64,000 nt of DNA from Microbulbifer variabilis ATCC 700307 (GCF_000380565.1 NZ_AQYJ01000026.1:1-64000); one strand, 5' to 3'; counted from the stretch's first letter, positions 35,854 through 46,241 are shown. Notes: generated by a model from the sequence alone, not told the origin. Numbers and translations are program-made.

Positions 35854-37155
35854 TTAAAGTGGGGGCATCCTATCCCCATCTCCACAGATCACACGGGCAT
35901 GCCAACGATCCACGAAGCTTTCCATTTGCTCTTGGGTGAAGCAATTAACATTGTAGATAAAACTGGAGCGCAACCGTCCGCCATAGGCAGCCATAGACAG
36001 GTATATGCCATAAGGTGTCAGGCGTGTCGGTAGAGGTATTGTACGTATTTTTAAGTCATCGCTGAGATATACCCAGTCTGAATTCTCACCGGTATAAACA
36101 CCGGTAAAACCCTCCTGATGCTCTTCTGCCTGCAGGAAGGTAATCAGATAGGCACGGGAAGCATTCAGGCTATGACCCAAAGAACCATGGGGACCAATAG
36201 AGTCGGCGGCATATACTGTACGAACCGCACGCTTTATTTCCAGGGAAAGCCGACTCAGTTTTTCATTCCAGGATTCATCTCTACGCACTCTCAAGCATGC
36301 ATAGCGACACATTGGACCAAACACCTCTCTGTGTTCTCTTTTGAGGCGCAGGGATAAGTTCGTATTCATCCAGAAATCAAAATGCAGGAATTCACAAAGT
36401 GTCTGCTGGTAAGCGGCACATAAATAAGTAAAAAGGCTGACATTTGCCGAATTCGCCTGCTCCTTAATTCGGACTAAGTCCTCCCCTTCAATCAAGTCAC
36501 ACACATCATCACAACTAAGCGAGACAATCTCCTGATGAGATGCCCGCTCAACGGCTTCTTTTTCCTCGCTAAGCATATTTAGCCAGTAGTAGCGCGCCTT
36601 CTGCCCCCGTTCGGAATCCAGATAGGCCTCCTCAAAATTGATGTAGTCGGCAAAATCCGTATCTTCCACTCTGGGATTAAACCCTTTTCCAGCAGCAAGG
36701 CTTAAGTAATTTTTCAGAGACTCTGCCCAAAGAAGCGACAAGCTAATTCCATCCGTAATGATATGGTGGCTTTTGGTCAGGAAAATATATTCGTCTTCAC
36801 CTGTACGGAACAGACTAAGCCCCAGTAACTGGTCTGCATTGAGATCCATCGGAGAGCTGCTGAATTGGCGTAAAAAACTGGTTATATGTGTTTCGCTCAT
36901 ATGGCGAATGTCTAAATAATCCAGTTCTATGTTTTTAAAGCTGCGAGTGGGGGATGAATCATATCGACAGCGAAAGATAGGGTAGGAATTAGCAACTCCT
37001 GGAATTGCCTTCTCGAACAGCTCAATATCGACGTCCCCTTTCACATACATCGCACGTGTAATCAGGTCCGCTAATGATTTGCGATGGTTCAAATCGTAGA
37101 TGCGCTGCTCAGTTATCGAAAGCGGCACAATGAATGAGGAACTCCAGCCAGCCAC
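35854..37155 (-). CDS. Free-standing condensation-domain protein (copy 1)
   Basis: The 433-residue protein is a single NRPS-type condensation/acyltransferase fold. It opens with VPLSITEQRIYDL, carries the catalytic HHIITDG (130-136), and ends with a latch-like ITPYGIYLSMAAYGGRLRSS-type segment (here LTPYGIYLSM). No adenylation or carrier domain is fused. The GTG start at 37155 has AGGAGA six bases upstream. It would form an ester or amide between acyl and acceptor. It is clearly paralogous to the protein at 38771-40063 and heads the operon with GT8 and the epimerase. Confidence 0.8.
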   Translation of the reverse strand: MAGWSSSFIVPLSITEQRIYDLNHRKSLADLITRAMYVKGDVDIELFEKAIPGVANSYPIFRCRYDSSPTRSFKNIELDYLDIRHMSETHITSFLRQFSSSPMDLNADQLLGLSLFRTGEDEYIFLTKSHHIITDGISLSLLWAESLKNYLSLAAGKGFNPRVEDTDFADYINFEEAYLDSERGQKARYYWLNMLSEEKEAVERASHQEIVSLSCDDVCDLIEGEDLVRIKEQANSANVSLFTYLCAAYQQTLCEFLHFDFWMNTNLSLRLKREHREVFGPMCRYACLRVRRDESWNEKLSRLSLEIKRAVRTVYAADSIGPHGSLGHSLNASRAYLITFLQAEEHQEGFTGVYTGENSDWVYLSDDLKIRTIPLPTRLTPYGIYLSMAAYGGRLRSSFIYNVNCFTQEQMESFVDRWHARVICGDGDRMPPL

Positions 37156-37523
37156 GGTACTCTCCTGGCCTGTTCTTGTTTCGGAGCAACCAGCTGGCCC
37201 TTGGGCCGCAATCCGGACGCCCAGTACATTGATGACCGCTCACAAACATCTACACCTGAGCGATACAAAGCGATGGATCTGTCGTATAAGGCACCGTTGT
37301 CAATTGTCACTATGCGAGATTTTCCAATTGACTGCATACTGATACTTCCAGCGAAAGTATGAGTTAAGGATATACAAATCCCGCAAACTTACCGCTTGTA
37401 TACCCCCGCCAGAAAATCGCACTGGCGGAAAAACAACCCCCCAGACGCATCAAGATCTACTTGATTTACAATGCTGGCCCATTGCATGATTCTTGTAGAC
37501 CTCAAGGTAGGAGTTCGATCCAA
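37156..37523. other. Divergent intergenic region
   Basis: About 370 bases between the condensation-domain gene (minus) and the saccharopine-dehydrogenase-like gene (plus). A small inverted repeat, ATACTT with AAGTAT, lies near 37340-37360. I could not choose a promoter with confidence. Confidence 0.5.
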
Positions 37524-38675
37524 GTGATCAACAACCTAAACAAACGTGTATTGATACTTGGCGGCTACGGCAATTTTGGCGAGCGTATTGCGCAAATGCT
37601 GAAATCCGAACCCAATATCCAACTGATTATTGCCGGGCGCAACAAGGGATTGGCAGACCGCTGTGCAGAGCAACTTGGCGGTCTTGCCGAGGGATTGCGC
37701 CTTGAGCGGGATTCCATCAACCTGGCTGCACAACTGAGGGCATTGCACTTGGATCTGCTGATCCACTGCGCCGGACCATTCCAAAAGGAAGTTGATTATC
37801 GGGTTGCCAAAGCCTGCATCGAATCCCACACACCTTATATCGACATCTCCGATGGGCGCCGTTTTGTATGTGACTTTCATCGGCTCTCGCCCGCTGCAGA
37901 AGCCGCAGGCATTGCCATGGTTTCCGGTGCCAGCAGCCTACCCGGGCTGAGTTCTGCGGCACTGATGGAAATCGGTCAGGAATTGCCGGTGATCCACTCT
38001 CTAGAGATTGCCATTGCACCGGCACATCGAATTGACCGGGGTCTGGCTACGGTATACGCGGGTTTCGAATCCCTGGGGCACAGTTTTCCGCAGCTTCAGG
38101 AAGGTCACTGGCGTGAATCCTTTGCCGGGAAGCACCTGCGCCCGATAACCCTGGCGCACCCGGTGGGAAAGCGTTGGCTGTGTGATTTCGATGTGCCCGA
38201 CTTGGAGCTTTGCCCCAAGCATCTTCCCGGGCTGCGCAGTGCACGTTTTGCAACAGGGCTCCAGCCGCTTACTTTGCAGGTGGGCCTTTCCACCTGCGCC
38301 AGGTTGGCTCGTATTCATCTGCCGGCCACCAGCGCACGCCTGGCTCAATTGGGTCACAAGCTGGCACCCCGTTGGCCCGGCGGCACGCCCCATGGTGGAA
38401 TGATTGTTCGTGCAAAAGGTGAAAACCAACATGGAGAAACTGCTACGCGACAATGGCAGGTTCTCGGTCTAAATGGTGACGGCCCCTGGATTCCGGCTGC
38501 ACCGGCAGCAGCATTGGCACGGAAATTCCTCGCAGGCAATGGGCCCTCGCCCGGCGCCCAGGCCTGCTGGCAACTTCTCACCCTTGATGAAATCCTGGTG
38601 GAACTGAATGATTATTCCATAGTCACTGCAATGGAAACACATTCCCGGGAACGAATGCCTGCAATTGCCCATTAA
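37524..38675 (+). CDS. Saccharopine-dehydrogenase-like NADP-binding protein
   Basis: I start at GTG 37524 (AGGAG ten bases upstream), giving 383 residues. The Rossmann opening VLILGGYGNFGERIAQML is followed by IIAGRNKGLADRCAEQL, HCAGPFQKEVDYRVAKACIE and TPYIDISDGRRFV, the pattern of the saccharopine dehydrogenase family. Many family members are trans-acting reductases or of unknown role. It is transcribed opposite to the two condensation-domain genes that flank it, which suggests one functional cluster. Confidence 0.8.
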   Translation: MINNLNKRVLILGGYGNFGERIAQMLKSEPNIQLIIAGRNKGLADRCAEQLGGLAEGLRLERDSINLAAQLRALHLDLLIHCAGPFQKEVDYRVAKACIESHTPYIDISDGRRFVCDFHRLSPAAEAAGIAMVSGASSLPGLSSAALMEIGQELPVIHSLEIAIAPAHRIDRGLATVYAGFESLGHSFPQLQEGHWRESFAGKHLRPITLAHPVGKRWLCDFDVPDLELCPKHLPGLRSARFATGLQPLTLQVGLSTCARLARIHLPATSARLAQLGHKLAPRWPGGTPHGGMIVRAKGENQHGETATRQWQVLGLNGDGPWIPAAPAAALARKFLAGNGPSPGAQACWQLLTLDEILVELNDYSIVTAMETHSRERMPAIAH

Positions 38676-38683
38676 AAATATCC

Positions 38684-38740
38684 CCTCTGGAACTGAGGAA
38701 CTGCCACTAGACATCGTACTAGGTACATTGACTCCAGAGG
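38684..38740. terminator. Inverted repeat between convergent genes
   Basis: CCTCTGGA (38684-38691) and TCCAGAGG (38733-38740) are perfect inverted copies between the convergent stops. There is no clear T tract, so a terminator role is only likely. Confidence 0.35.
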
Positions 38741-38770
38741 CAGCCCTTATAAATTTCTTGAGTACATTAA

Positions 38771-40063
38771 CTACCCATGCAGCAAAAGATAGCGCCATCG
38801 CTCAAATAAACTCTCAATTTTCTCGCGGTTAAAGCAATTTACATTGTAAACGAAGTTGGCGCGCAGCATTTCCCCGTAACAGGCAAGAGAAAGATAAATT
38901 CCATAGGGCGTAATTCGTGCAGGCAAATTAATAGTACGAATTTTTATGTTTTCATTTAGGCGGACCCACTTAGAAACATCACCAGTATAGATTTCCTGAA
39001 AATCTTCTTGATCCCTTGCTACGTTGAAAAAATTGATTAAGTAACAAAAATGAGCCGAGAGGTTATTGCCCACACTACCATGAGGACCAATAGAGTCGGC
39101 AACATAAGCCGTCCGTATTGCATGATGGATTTCTCTGGATAGCCGAGCTAACTTCACCTCCCAGGTTTCCTCCCTCCGAACCAGTAGGTTGCCCAACCGA
39201 AACATTGGCCCGAGCACTCTCCTATGCTCACGCTTTATCCGCAGGGACAGACTTGTATTAAGCCAGAAATGGTTATCTAGCTTTTCAATCAGGACCTGTT
39301 GAAAACTAGAGCACAAATATGCGAAAAGACTAACTCCTGCAGCATCTGCCCGAGCACGAATTTGGGTAAGAAGATGAGCCTTTATATCGCTGCTCAGCAC
39401 GTCGCAACAAAGAGAAACCATTTTTCCGCTGGACGCCTTCTCTATTGCATCGTTTTCATTTGCTAGCTTGTCCCGCCAGCTATGTAGAGCTCTTTCACCG
39501 CGCCTGGAGAGAACGTATCTATTTTCAAATCTGATATAGTCAGCAAAATTGACGGAGTCGGGTGATGGCTGGTAGCTTTTCCCCTCCTCGAGCTGCCGAT
39601 ACTCAGTCAGTATTTCTGACCAAAGTAATGACAAACTAATACCATCAGCAATAATATGGTGGCATTTTGCCAAAAAAATATATTCGTTCTCTCCTGTACG
39701 CAGCAGACTAAGGTTTAATAATTGGTCGGTATCCAATGTCATTGGGGCATTACTGTATTGCCGCAAGAAGCTCTCTCTTTGAGAAATATTCAATTCGCGG
39801 ATATCAATAGAATCCACTTCAAAATTTTCAAAAAAACGCGTCACAGGCTCTTTGGTATACCTACAAAGAAAAACTGGGTGCCGATTCACGGTTCGCCGAA
39901 TAGCGTCCTTAAACAACCCGGTATTGATGGGCCCCTCTATGCACATAGCTCGTGCAATTATATCTGCCAAAGCCCTACGGCGATGAAGGTTGTAAATGCT
40001 CCTCTCGGTAATCGACAGAGGCACATTTTGATAACTTTCCCAATCCGGCATCTTTTGCTCCAT
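38771..40063 (-). CDS. Free-standing condensation-domain protein (copy 2)
   Basis: From ATG 40063 (GGTGGAGT upstream) the protein has 430 residues and follows copy 1 along its full length: VPLSITERSIYNL, FLAKCHHIIADGISLSLLWS with HHIIADG at 135-141, LSLRIKREHRRVLGPMFR, SIGPHGSVGNNLSA and ITPYGIYLSLACYG. Both copies therefore keep the catalytic His and the DG. The pair comes from gene duplication, and their divergence suggests different acyl or acceptor substrates. Confidence 0.8.
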   Translation of the reverse strand: MEQKMPDWESYQNVPLSITERSIYNLHRRRALADIIARAMCIEGPINTGLFKDAIRRTVNRHPVFLCRYTKEPVTRFFENFEVDSIDIRELNISQRESFLRQYSNAPMTLDTDQLLNLSLLRTGENEYIFLAKCHHIIADGISLSLLWSEILTEYRQLEEGKSYQPSPDSVNFADYIRFENRYVLSRRGERALHSWRDKLANENDAIEKASSGKMVSLCCDVLSSDIKAHLLTQIRARADAAGVSLFAYLCSSFQQVLIEKLDNHFWLNTSLSLRIKREHRRVLGPMFRLGNLLVRREETWEVKLARLSREIHHAIRTAYVADSIGPHGSVGNNLSAHFCYLINFFNVARDQEDFQEIYTGDVSKWVRLNENIKIRTINLPARITPYGIYLSLACYGEMLRANFVYNVNCFNREKIESLFERWRYLLLHG

Positions 40064-40413
40064 TAAAGGACTCCACCGCACCTCATTTTTGTCTATTTAA
40101 TCAGAAATATACTGCCAAAATTGGCCACAGCCAGGCTTAGATGTACCCCCTGAAAAAGTACAAGTTGTCCGATCGCTATTCACTAAAAAATTACCGCCAG
40201 TGGAAGCTAGCTTTTTATGGATCACGCAGGACACCTATTGTGATAAATCCGCCAAATTGTTTTCACTCTTAAGCCCATCATTAACTTTATACTGGCAACC
40301 GCTCTCTTAACTGCCTGTTTAACGTTTGATAGCTCGGGATAGCGGCAAAATACCCCAAGATGATCTAGGTTCAGTATCAGAACTCCCTGTAAAGATACCG
40401 AGCCGCACTCCCT
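40064..40413. other. Intergenic region
   Basis: About 350 bases between divergent genes. I see no gene or clear hairpin; promoters for both sides are expected here. Confidence 0.5.
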
Positions 40414-42093
40414 ATGATCATCATTAGTACTTGGCGTGCTTATGCCAGTAGAAACGGAATTAAGCGCGCAATTATTCCGCTGACGGGCCTGGTGCTCACA
40501 CCTATTTTTCTGGTGCTCACCTTTTCCAGAAGCGCTTGGTGGTTAATCCCGCTGGCAGCGAGCCTGTTCCTGGTATTTCTGGGTCTTTACGACATATTCC
40601 AACGCCAGTGGACCCTTACCCGCAATTTTCCAGTGGCCGCCCGTATTCGCTGGATGTTCATGAACCTCCGTCCCTACTTTCGCGCCTACATAGTGGAGGG
40701 CGATGAGGAAGGCAGGCCGTTTAGCTATGAGGCCAGGCGATTAGTAAACGCCCGCGCCGAGGGAACATCTGATATGCACCCCTTCGGCACAGAGCAAGAT
40801 GTCTATTCCGGCGAGCAGATGTGGCTGACGCACTCTATTACACCAGCAAAAAAAGCGGATATGAGTGTCCGAGTAAAAGTGGGTACTGAGCAGTGCTCTA
40901 AGCCCTATTCCGCATCCCTACTCAACATTTCTGCCATGAGCTTCGGAGCCTTATCCGCCGCAGCGATTGAAGCTCTGAACAAAGGCGCTGCAATCGGTGG
41001 CTTCTATCACGACACAGGTGAAGGCGGCATAAGTCCTTACCACAGAAAACATGGCGGTGACCTGGTATGGGAGCTGGGTTCCGGCTATTTTGGCGCGCGC
41101 AAGGATGATGGCAGTTTCGACCCCGACCTGTTTCGCGAGGCTTGCAATGACCAGGTCAAGATGACCGAAATCAAATTAAGCCAGGGCGCCAAACCCGGCC
41201 ATGGCGGAGTCCTACCCGGTGCAAAAGTCACCCAGGAAATCGCTACCACCCGCAAGGTAAAACCAGGGGTCGACTGTGTTTCACCACGCGCGCACTCAAT
41301 GTTTTCCACCCCCATTGAAATGCTGGAATTTGCAGAGCAGATGCGCACCCTCTCTGGTGGCAAGCCAGTGGGCATCAAACTTTGTGTCGGACATATCTAT
41401 GAAGTCATGGCCATTATGAAAGCCATGCATGAAACAGGAATATTGCTGGACTTTATCGTGGTGGATGGCTCCGAAGGCGGGACCGGAGCAGCCCCACTGG
41501 AACTCTCCAACCGAGTGGGCATGCCCCTAATTGAAGGGCTGATCGTAATGCGCAATGCTCTGGTGGGCGCCGGGCTACGCGACAAAATACGTTTGGCTGC
41601 CAGCGGCAAAGTCTATTCCGCCTCAGGGTTGGCCGAGTGCCTGGCAGTTGGCGCCGACTGGTGCAATGCAGCACGTCCTTTCATGTTTTCCATCGGTTGT
41701 ATCCAGTCTCTACGCTGTAACACAGATACCTGCCCCACCGGTGTCACCACTCAGGATCCCAAGCGACAACGCGGACTGGTGGTAGATGTGCAGAGCAAGC
41801 GCGCAGCAGCCTTCCAAGCAAAAACCCTGGAAGCTCTCGGGGATATTGTTGCTGCCGCCGGGCTGACAGATCCTCGAGACCTGCAACCCTACCACCTATA
41901 TCACAATATCAATGCGGTCGAGACCCTGCCCATTCATCACATCTGGCACTTTATCGAGGAAAACTCCCTGATTGATGCACCTGAGGAAACCCCTTACGGG
42001 CGCTGGTGGCTAGCCGCCCAAGCGAATTCTTTCCAACCTGCATTTAAGTTGGAGCACGGTCTGGACAGAGGCATCCGGCGTATTTCGGAATAA
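40414..42093 (+). CDS. FMN-binding glutamate-synthase-like membrane protein
   Basis: The 559-residue protein has two N-terminal membrane segments (about 18-35 and 40-58) and then the FMN barrel of glutamate synthase: NISAMSFGALSAAAIEALNK, HDTGEGGISPYH, SQGAKPGHGGVLPG, VDGSEGGTGAAPLEL. A cysteine cluster follows (CIQSLRCNTDTCPTGV) that can hold a 3Fe-4S centre. There is no amidotransferase domain, so the nitrogen donor is unknown. It probably hangs on the inner membrane facing the cytoplasm. 38 bases separate it from poxB. Confidence 0.88.
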   Translation: MIIISTWRAYASRNGIKRAIIPLTGLVLTPIFLVLTFSRSAWWLIPLAASLFLVFLGLYDIFQRQWTLTRNFPVAARIRWMFMNLRPYFRAYIVEGDEEGRPFSYEARRLVNARAEGTSDMHPFGTEQDVYSGEQMWLTHSITPAKKADMSVRVKVGTEQCSKPYSASLLNISAMSFGALSAAAIEALNKGAAIGGFYHDTGEGGISPYHRKHGGDLVWELGSGYFGARKDDGSFDPDLFREACNDQVKMTEIKLSQGAKPGHGGVLPGAKVTQEIATTRKVKPGVDCVSPRAHSMFSTPIEMLEFAEQMRTLSGGKPVGIKLCVGHIYEVMAIMKAMHETGILLDFIVVDGSEGGTGAAPLELSNRVGMPLIEGLIVMRNALVGAGLRDKIRLAASGKVYSASGLAECLAVGADWCNAARPFMFSIGCIQSLRCNTDTCPTGVTTQDPKRQRGLVVDVQSKRAAAFQAKTLEALGDIVAAAGLTDPRDLQPYHLYHNINAVETLPIHHIWHFIEENSLIDAPEETPYGRWWLAAQANSFQPAFKLEHGLDRGIRRISE

Positions 42094-42131
42094 GCAACTC
42101 TATTACCACACCCTTTTTTGTGGAGATTAAA

Positions 42132-43844
42132 ATGAAAACCGTTTCGGAGGTTGTCGTCGACACCCTGGTAAAAGCCGGGGCCAAGCGCTGCTATGGAATC
42201 GTCGGCGATACCATCAATCATTTCACCTCAGCCGTACGCACCTCAGATCTCGAATGGATACATGTACGCCACGAGGAGGTCGGTGCCTTCGCCGCCGGAG
42301 GTGAGTCTTACCTGAGTGGTGAACTAAGTATTTGTGCAGGCACCGCAGGCCCCGGCAGCCTGCACTTTATTAACGGTATTTTTGAAAGCCACAGAAATGG
42401 CGCGCCTGTACTGCTGGTCGCCTCCTGTATCGACCGTGCCGAACAGGGGCTTGGCTTCCCACAAGATGTGGACCAGAGAAAAATCTACGAGCAGTGTTCA
42501 GTTTTTTGTGAAGTACTGGCAGACCCAAACCAGGCCCGTCGTATTTTCAGCCAGGCAGCACAGGCCGCCCTCAATCACCGTGGCGTGGCAGTTGTGGTAG
42601 TCAGTGGCGATATGTTTAAAACCAAAGTGAAAGATTCGGTCCCCTGGTCTGTCCACCGTCCCCAATGGCTGACGCGCCCCACCGATCAAGAGCTGAATGC
42701 CCTGGCAGAGAAAATTAACCAAGCTGGTAATATTGTTATTTATGGTGGCATTGGATGCCGCAACGCCCATGATGCAGTGGTAAATCTCGGTCAACACCTG
42801 GCCGCTCCTATAGTACACACCACAAAATCCAAGGAATTCCTGGAACACGATAACCCTTGTAATGTGGGTATGAATGGCATCCTCGGTAATCCCGCAGGCT
42901 ATCGCGCAATTCAAACCTGTGATTTATTACTTTGCCTCGGGAACGATTTTGCCTACACCCAGTTTTACCCAGAGAAAGCCACCATTATCCAAGTGGATAT
43001 CGAGCCAGCTCATCTCGGCCGACGCACTCCGGTTGATATGGGGCTGGTTGGCGACGTAAATACAACCATTGAAGCTCTGTTGCCAAAATTAAAAGCGCGT
43101 AAGCAAAGTAAATTCCTTGATGACCTACGTGCGCGCTACCAAAAAGACCTTGAGCAAATGCAAGAGCGCGGTCATGAACCTGACCCCAAACTGATCCACC
43201 CCCAGTTTGTAGCACAGACACTCGATAAGCTGGCTGACGAGGACACCGTATTTACCGCAGATGGTGGCTCTCCCATGGTATGGCTGCTGCGCCAGCTGCG
43301 CGCCAACGGAAAGCGGTCATTCCTAACCAGCCTATCCCACGGCACCATGGCCAATGCATACCCACAGGGACTGGGCATGGCTAAAGCCTATCCCGGGCGC
43401 CAGGTAATCGCCATGTGTGGTGACGGCGGTATGACCATGTTGATGGGAGACCTGCTAACCCTGGTCCAGGAAAAGATACCGCTCAAGCTTCTGGTATTTA
43501 ATAACCACTCGCTGGGCTTTGTAGAAATGGAGCAGCGAATCGAAGGGATACTGGACAGTTTCACCGGTCTGAAAAATCCCGACTTCGGTCGTATGGCAGA
43601 AGTGATCGGCCTTACAGGAGAAAAAGTCGAAGAGGCGGGAGAACTTGAGGGCGCTATGAAGCGCTGGCTGGCAGTAGAGGGCCCTGCGCTGCTCGACGTA
43701 ACCGTAAACCGGCTGGAATTGGTGATGCCGCCAGAAGTCACTGCCCAGCAGGTATCCTCAACTGCCCTGTTTGGGCTTAAGGCCATTCTCAATGGACGCG
43801 CCGATGAAGTGGTCGACTTGTTAAAAGATAACTTCCTGAAGTAG
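42132..43844 (+). CDS. poxB: Pyruvate dehydrogenase (quinone), pyruvate oxidase
   Basis: The 570-residue ThDP enzyme oxidises pyruvate to acetate and CO2 and passes electrons to quinone at the membrane. Start at ATG 42132 with TGGAG upstream. Visible are VRHEEVGAFAAGGESYLSG (ThDP activating Glu), CAGTAGPGSLHFINGIFESH, and the ThDP/Mg motif GDGGMTMLMGDLLTL followed by FNNHSLGFVEMEQ. A C-terminal membrane-binding helix (EVVDLLKDNFLK) follows. PoxB is typically a stationary-phase, low-pH enzyme, which fits the acid-resistance genes next to it. Confidence 0.9.
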   Translation: MKTVSEVVVDTLVKAGAKRCYGIVGDTINHFTSAVRTSDLEWIHVRHEEVGAFAAGGESYLSGELSICAGTAGPGSLHFINGIFESHRNGAPVLLVASCIDRAEQGLGFPQDVDQRKIYEQCSVFCEVLADPNQARRIFSQAAQAALNHRGVAVVVVSGDMFKTKVKDSVPWSVHRPQWLTRPTDQELNALAEKINQAGNIVIYGGIGCRNAHDAVVNLGQHLAAPIVHTTKSKEFLEHDNPCNVGMNGILGNPAGYRAIQTCDLLLCLGNDFAYTQFYPEKATIIQVDIEPAHLGRRTPVDMGLVGDVNTTIEALLPKLKARKQSKFLDDLRARYQKDLEQMQERGHEPDPKLIHPQFVAQTLDKLADEDTVFTADGGSPMVWLLRQLRANGKRSFLTSLSHGTMANAYPQGLGMAKAYPGRQVIAMCGDGGMTMLMGDLLTLVQEKIPLKLLVFNNHSLGFVEMEQRIEGILDSFTGLKNPDFGRMAEVIGLTGEKVEEAGELEGAMKRWLAVEGPALLDVTVNRLELVMPPEVTAQQVSSTALFGLKAILNGRADEVVDLLKDNFLK

Positions 43845-43934
43845 GCCGGCGTTATCACACAACTCTATCTGTGGGAGAAAATTATATTTTTCACCCTCCG
43901 CCGTTTTGGGTAGGCGCCTAAGGGACAGGAAGTG

Positions 43935-46241
43935 ATGCACAAACTTGGAGAAAAGGTCCCCAACTCTCTGCTGGCACTTCTCGCCAGTGGAGAAATCGCC
44001 AGCAACAGCGCTCCTGGGCGCGCAGCGGCACGTCTTGAGGAGGAGCTGGCTCTTCGTCGCATTGACTTAATCACCACTGTCTCCAGTGACGATGCCAGCG
44101 CCATGCTGCGAGCCAATCCCGCAATCCAGTGTCTGCTATTGAACTGGGAACTTCCTGGTGACGGCGACTACCCCGCCCTGCACGTGTTGGAGCAGTTGCG
44201 TGCGCGCAATCTGCAATTGCCTGTCTTTTTACTCGCCGACCGCGAGACAGTTGGCAATATGCCGCGCCGCGCACTGGAACTGGCCAACGATTTCATCTGG
44301 ATGCTGGAGGACACTCCCACCTTTATCAGCGGGCGTATCCAAGGGGCCATAGAGCGCTATCGCCAGGCGGTATTGCCGCCCATGTTTTCTGCCCTCACTC
44401 ATTTTGCCCGCGTGCATGAATATTCCTGGCATACACCGGGGCATACCGGCGGCACCGCTTTTTTAAAATCCCCCGCCGGCCGTGCTTTTTACGATTTCTT
44501 CGGCGAAAATATGCTGCGCTCCGACCTGTCTATCTCGGTAACCGAGTTAGGATCACTGCTTGATCACACAGGGCCTATCGCTGCAGGGGAACACTACGCA
44601 GCGCAGGTTTTTGGTGCAGACCGCACCTACTATGTCACCAACGGTTCCTCCACTTCCAACCGGGTGATAGTGATGGCTTCCGTTACCCGCGGGCAATTGG
44701 CGCTGTGCGATCGCAATTGCCACAAATCGGTAGAACATGCGATCACCATGTCTGGCGCCGTACCGGCCTACCTGGTGCCACTGCGCAATCATTACGGCCT
44801 GATTGGTCCAATACCGCCTGAGCAACTGACCAAGGGAGCGGTAGACCAGGCCATCCAAGAGAACCCTCTCTCCAAAATGGCGGATGGCCAGCGGGCAGTG
44901 CATGCGGTGATTACCAATTCCACTTATGACGGCCTCTGCTATAACGTACGTAGGGTGGAAGAACTGCTGGGGGAATCGGTAGACCGCCTGCATTTTGATG
45001 AGGCCTGGTACGCATATGCGCGGTTCAATCCTATATACCGGAATCGATTCGCCATGTACGACAGCGACGACCCAGAGCCCAACCTGAAACCCACCAAATT
45101 CGCCACCCAGTCCACGCACAAATTACTCGCCGCGCTTTCCCAGGCTTCCATGATACATATTCGCGATGGGCGCAGTCCCATCGAGCACGGACGCTTTAAC
45201 GAGGCATTTATGCTGCACGCCTCTACATCTCCGCTCTATTCCATCATGGCCTCCAACGACGTCAGTGCCGCCATGATGGATGGTCCTGGCGGCACCGCCT
45301 TAACTGGTGAATCCATTGCCGAAGCCGTGGCCTTTCGCCAGGTACTGGCGCGTCTAAAAAGGGAGTATGAGGACAAAGGCGAGTGGTTTTTTGATGGCTG
45401 GCAACCGGATCGGGTAACTGATCCCAGTAGCGGACACAATTATGCATTTCACGCAGCTCCCGCTGAATTGCTGTGTAAGGAAGCAGCTTGCTGGCTGCTA
45501 GATCCCGGTGAGTCCTGGCACGGGTTCGGCAACCTGGAAAAAAACTATTGCATGCTAGACCCCATCAAAGTCTCTATCACCACCCCCGGCATGCAGCGCA
45601 ATGGAGAGCTGGATAAATGGGGCATACCAGCCAGTATCATTAGTAAATATCTTGATAATCTTGGAATAATCGTCGAGAAAACTACAGACTTCACCATTCT
45701 GTTTTTGTTTTCCATTGGCATCACCAAAGGCAAGTGGGGCACTTTAGTTAACGCCCTACTCGCATTCAAGCGGGATTACGACGCCAATCACCCCATCAGC
45801 CAATGCTTGCCAAATCTACTTAAAAAGCATCCAACCTATGGCGATATTGGCCTGCGCGACCTGGCCGACAAAATGTTCGCCGGCATGAAAAAGCTGCGTA
45901 GCACCGCAACAATGTCAGCAGGTTTTTCCGCCCTACCCGGTGCAGACTGCAGCCCCGTTCAGGCTTACGAGGCTTTGGTACGTGGGGATGTGGAGATGCT
46001 GCCACTGAACCAGCTGGCTGGGCGCACTGCGGCAACCGGTGTAACCCCCTACCCTCCCGGCATTCCGCTACTGATGCCGGGTGAGAACTTTGGCACTGCA
46101 GATAGCCCCGCTCTGAAATATTTGCAGGTACTGGAGTCCTTCGATCGCGAATTTCCCGGTTTTAGCCATGACAATCACGGCGTGGAAGTTCGCAATGGGC
46201 GATATCATATCTATGCCCTGAGGCCGGAGGTGCAGCCATAG
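43935..46241 (+). CDS. adiA: Arginine decarboxylase, biodegradative (acid resistance)
   Basis: AdiA uses PLP to turn arginine into agmatine, consuming a cytoplasmic proton at low pH. The 768-residue protein has an N-terminal wing domain (LLLNWELPGDGDYPALHVLE), the core HEYSWHTPGHTGGTAF, DRNCHKSVEHAI, LHFDEAWYAYARFNPIY, and the PLP Lys in ATQSTHKLLAALSQ (about residue 395). ITKGKWGTLVN and PYPPGIPLLMPGENF follow in the C-terminal part. Length and motifs follow AdiA more closely than CadA. Its stop overlaps the probable start of adiC. Confidence 0.92.
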   Translation: MHKLGEKVPNSLLALLASGEIASNSAPGRAAARLEEELALRRIDLITTVSSDDASAMLRANPAIQCLLLNWELPGDGDYPALHVLEQLRARNLQLPVFLLADRETVGNMPRRALELANDFIWMLEDTPTFISGRIQGAIERYRQAVLPPMFSALTHFARVHEYSWHTPGHTGGTAFLKSPAGRAFYDFFGENMLRSDLSISVTELGSLLDHTGPIAAGEHYAAQVFGADRTYYVTNGSSTSNRVIVMASVTRGQLALCDRNCHKSVEHAITMSGAVPAYLVPLRNHYGLIGPIPPEQLTKGAVDQAIQENPLSKMADGQRAVHAVITNSTYDGLCYNVRRVEELLGESVDRLHFDEAWYAYARFNPIYRNRFAMYDSDDPEPNLKPTKFATQSTHKLLAALSQASMIHIRDGRSPIEHGRFNEAFMLHASTSPLYSIMASNDVSAAMMDGPGGTALTGESIAEAVAFRQVLARLKREYEDKGEWFFDGWQPDRVTDPSSGHNYAFHAAPAELLCKEAACWLLDPGESWHGFGNLEKNYCMLDPIKVSITTPGMQRNGELDKWGIPASIISKYLDNLGIIVEKTTDFTILFLFSIGITKGKWGTLVNALLAFKRDYDANHPISQCLPNLLKKHPTYGDIGLRDLADKMFAGMKKLRSTATMSAGFSALPGADCSPVQAYEALVRGDVEMLPLNQLAGRTAATGVTPYPPGIPLLMPGENFGTADSPALKYLQVLESFDREFPGFSHDNHGVEVRNGRYHIYALRPEVQP

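Noticed and set aside
41085..41378. Antisense frames within the FMN glutamate-synthase-like gene
   Set aside because: The sense strand encodes clear family motifs through this part.
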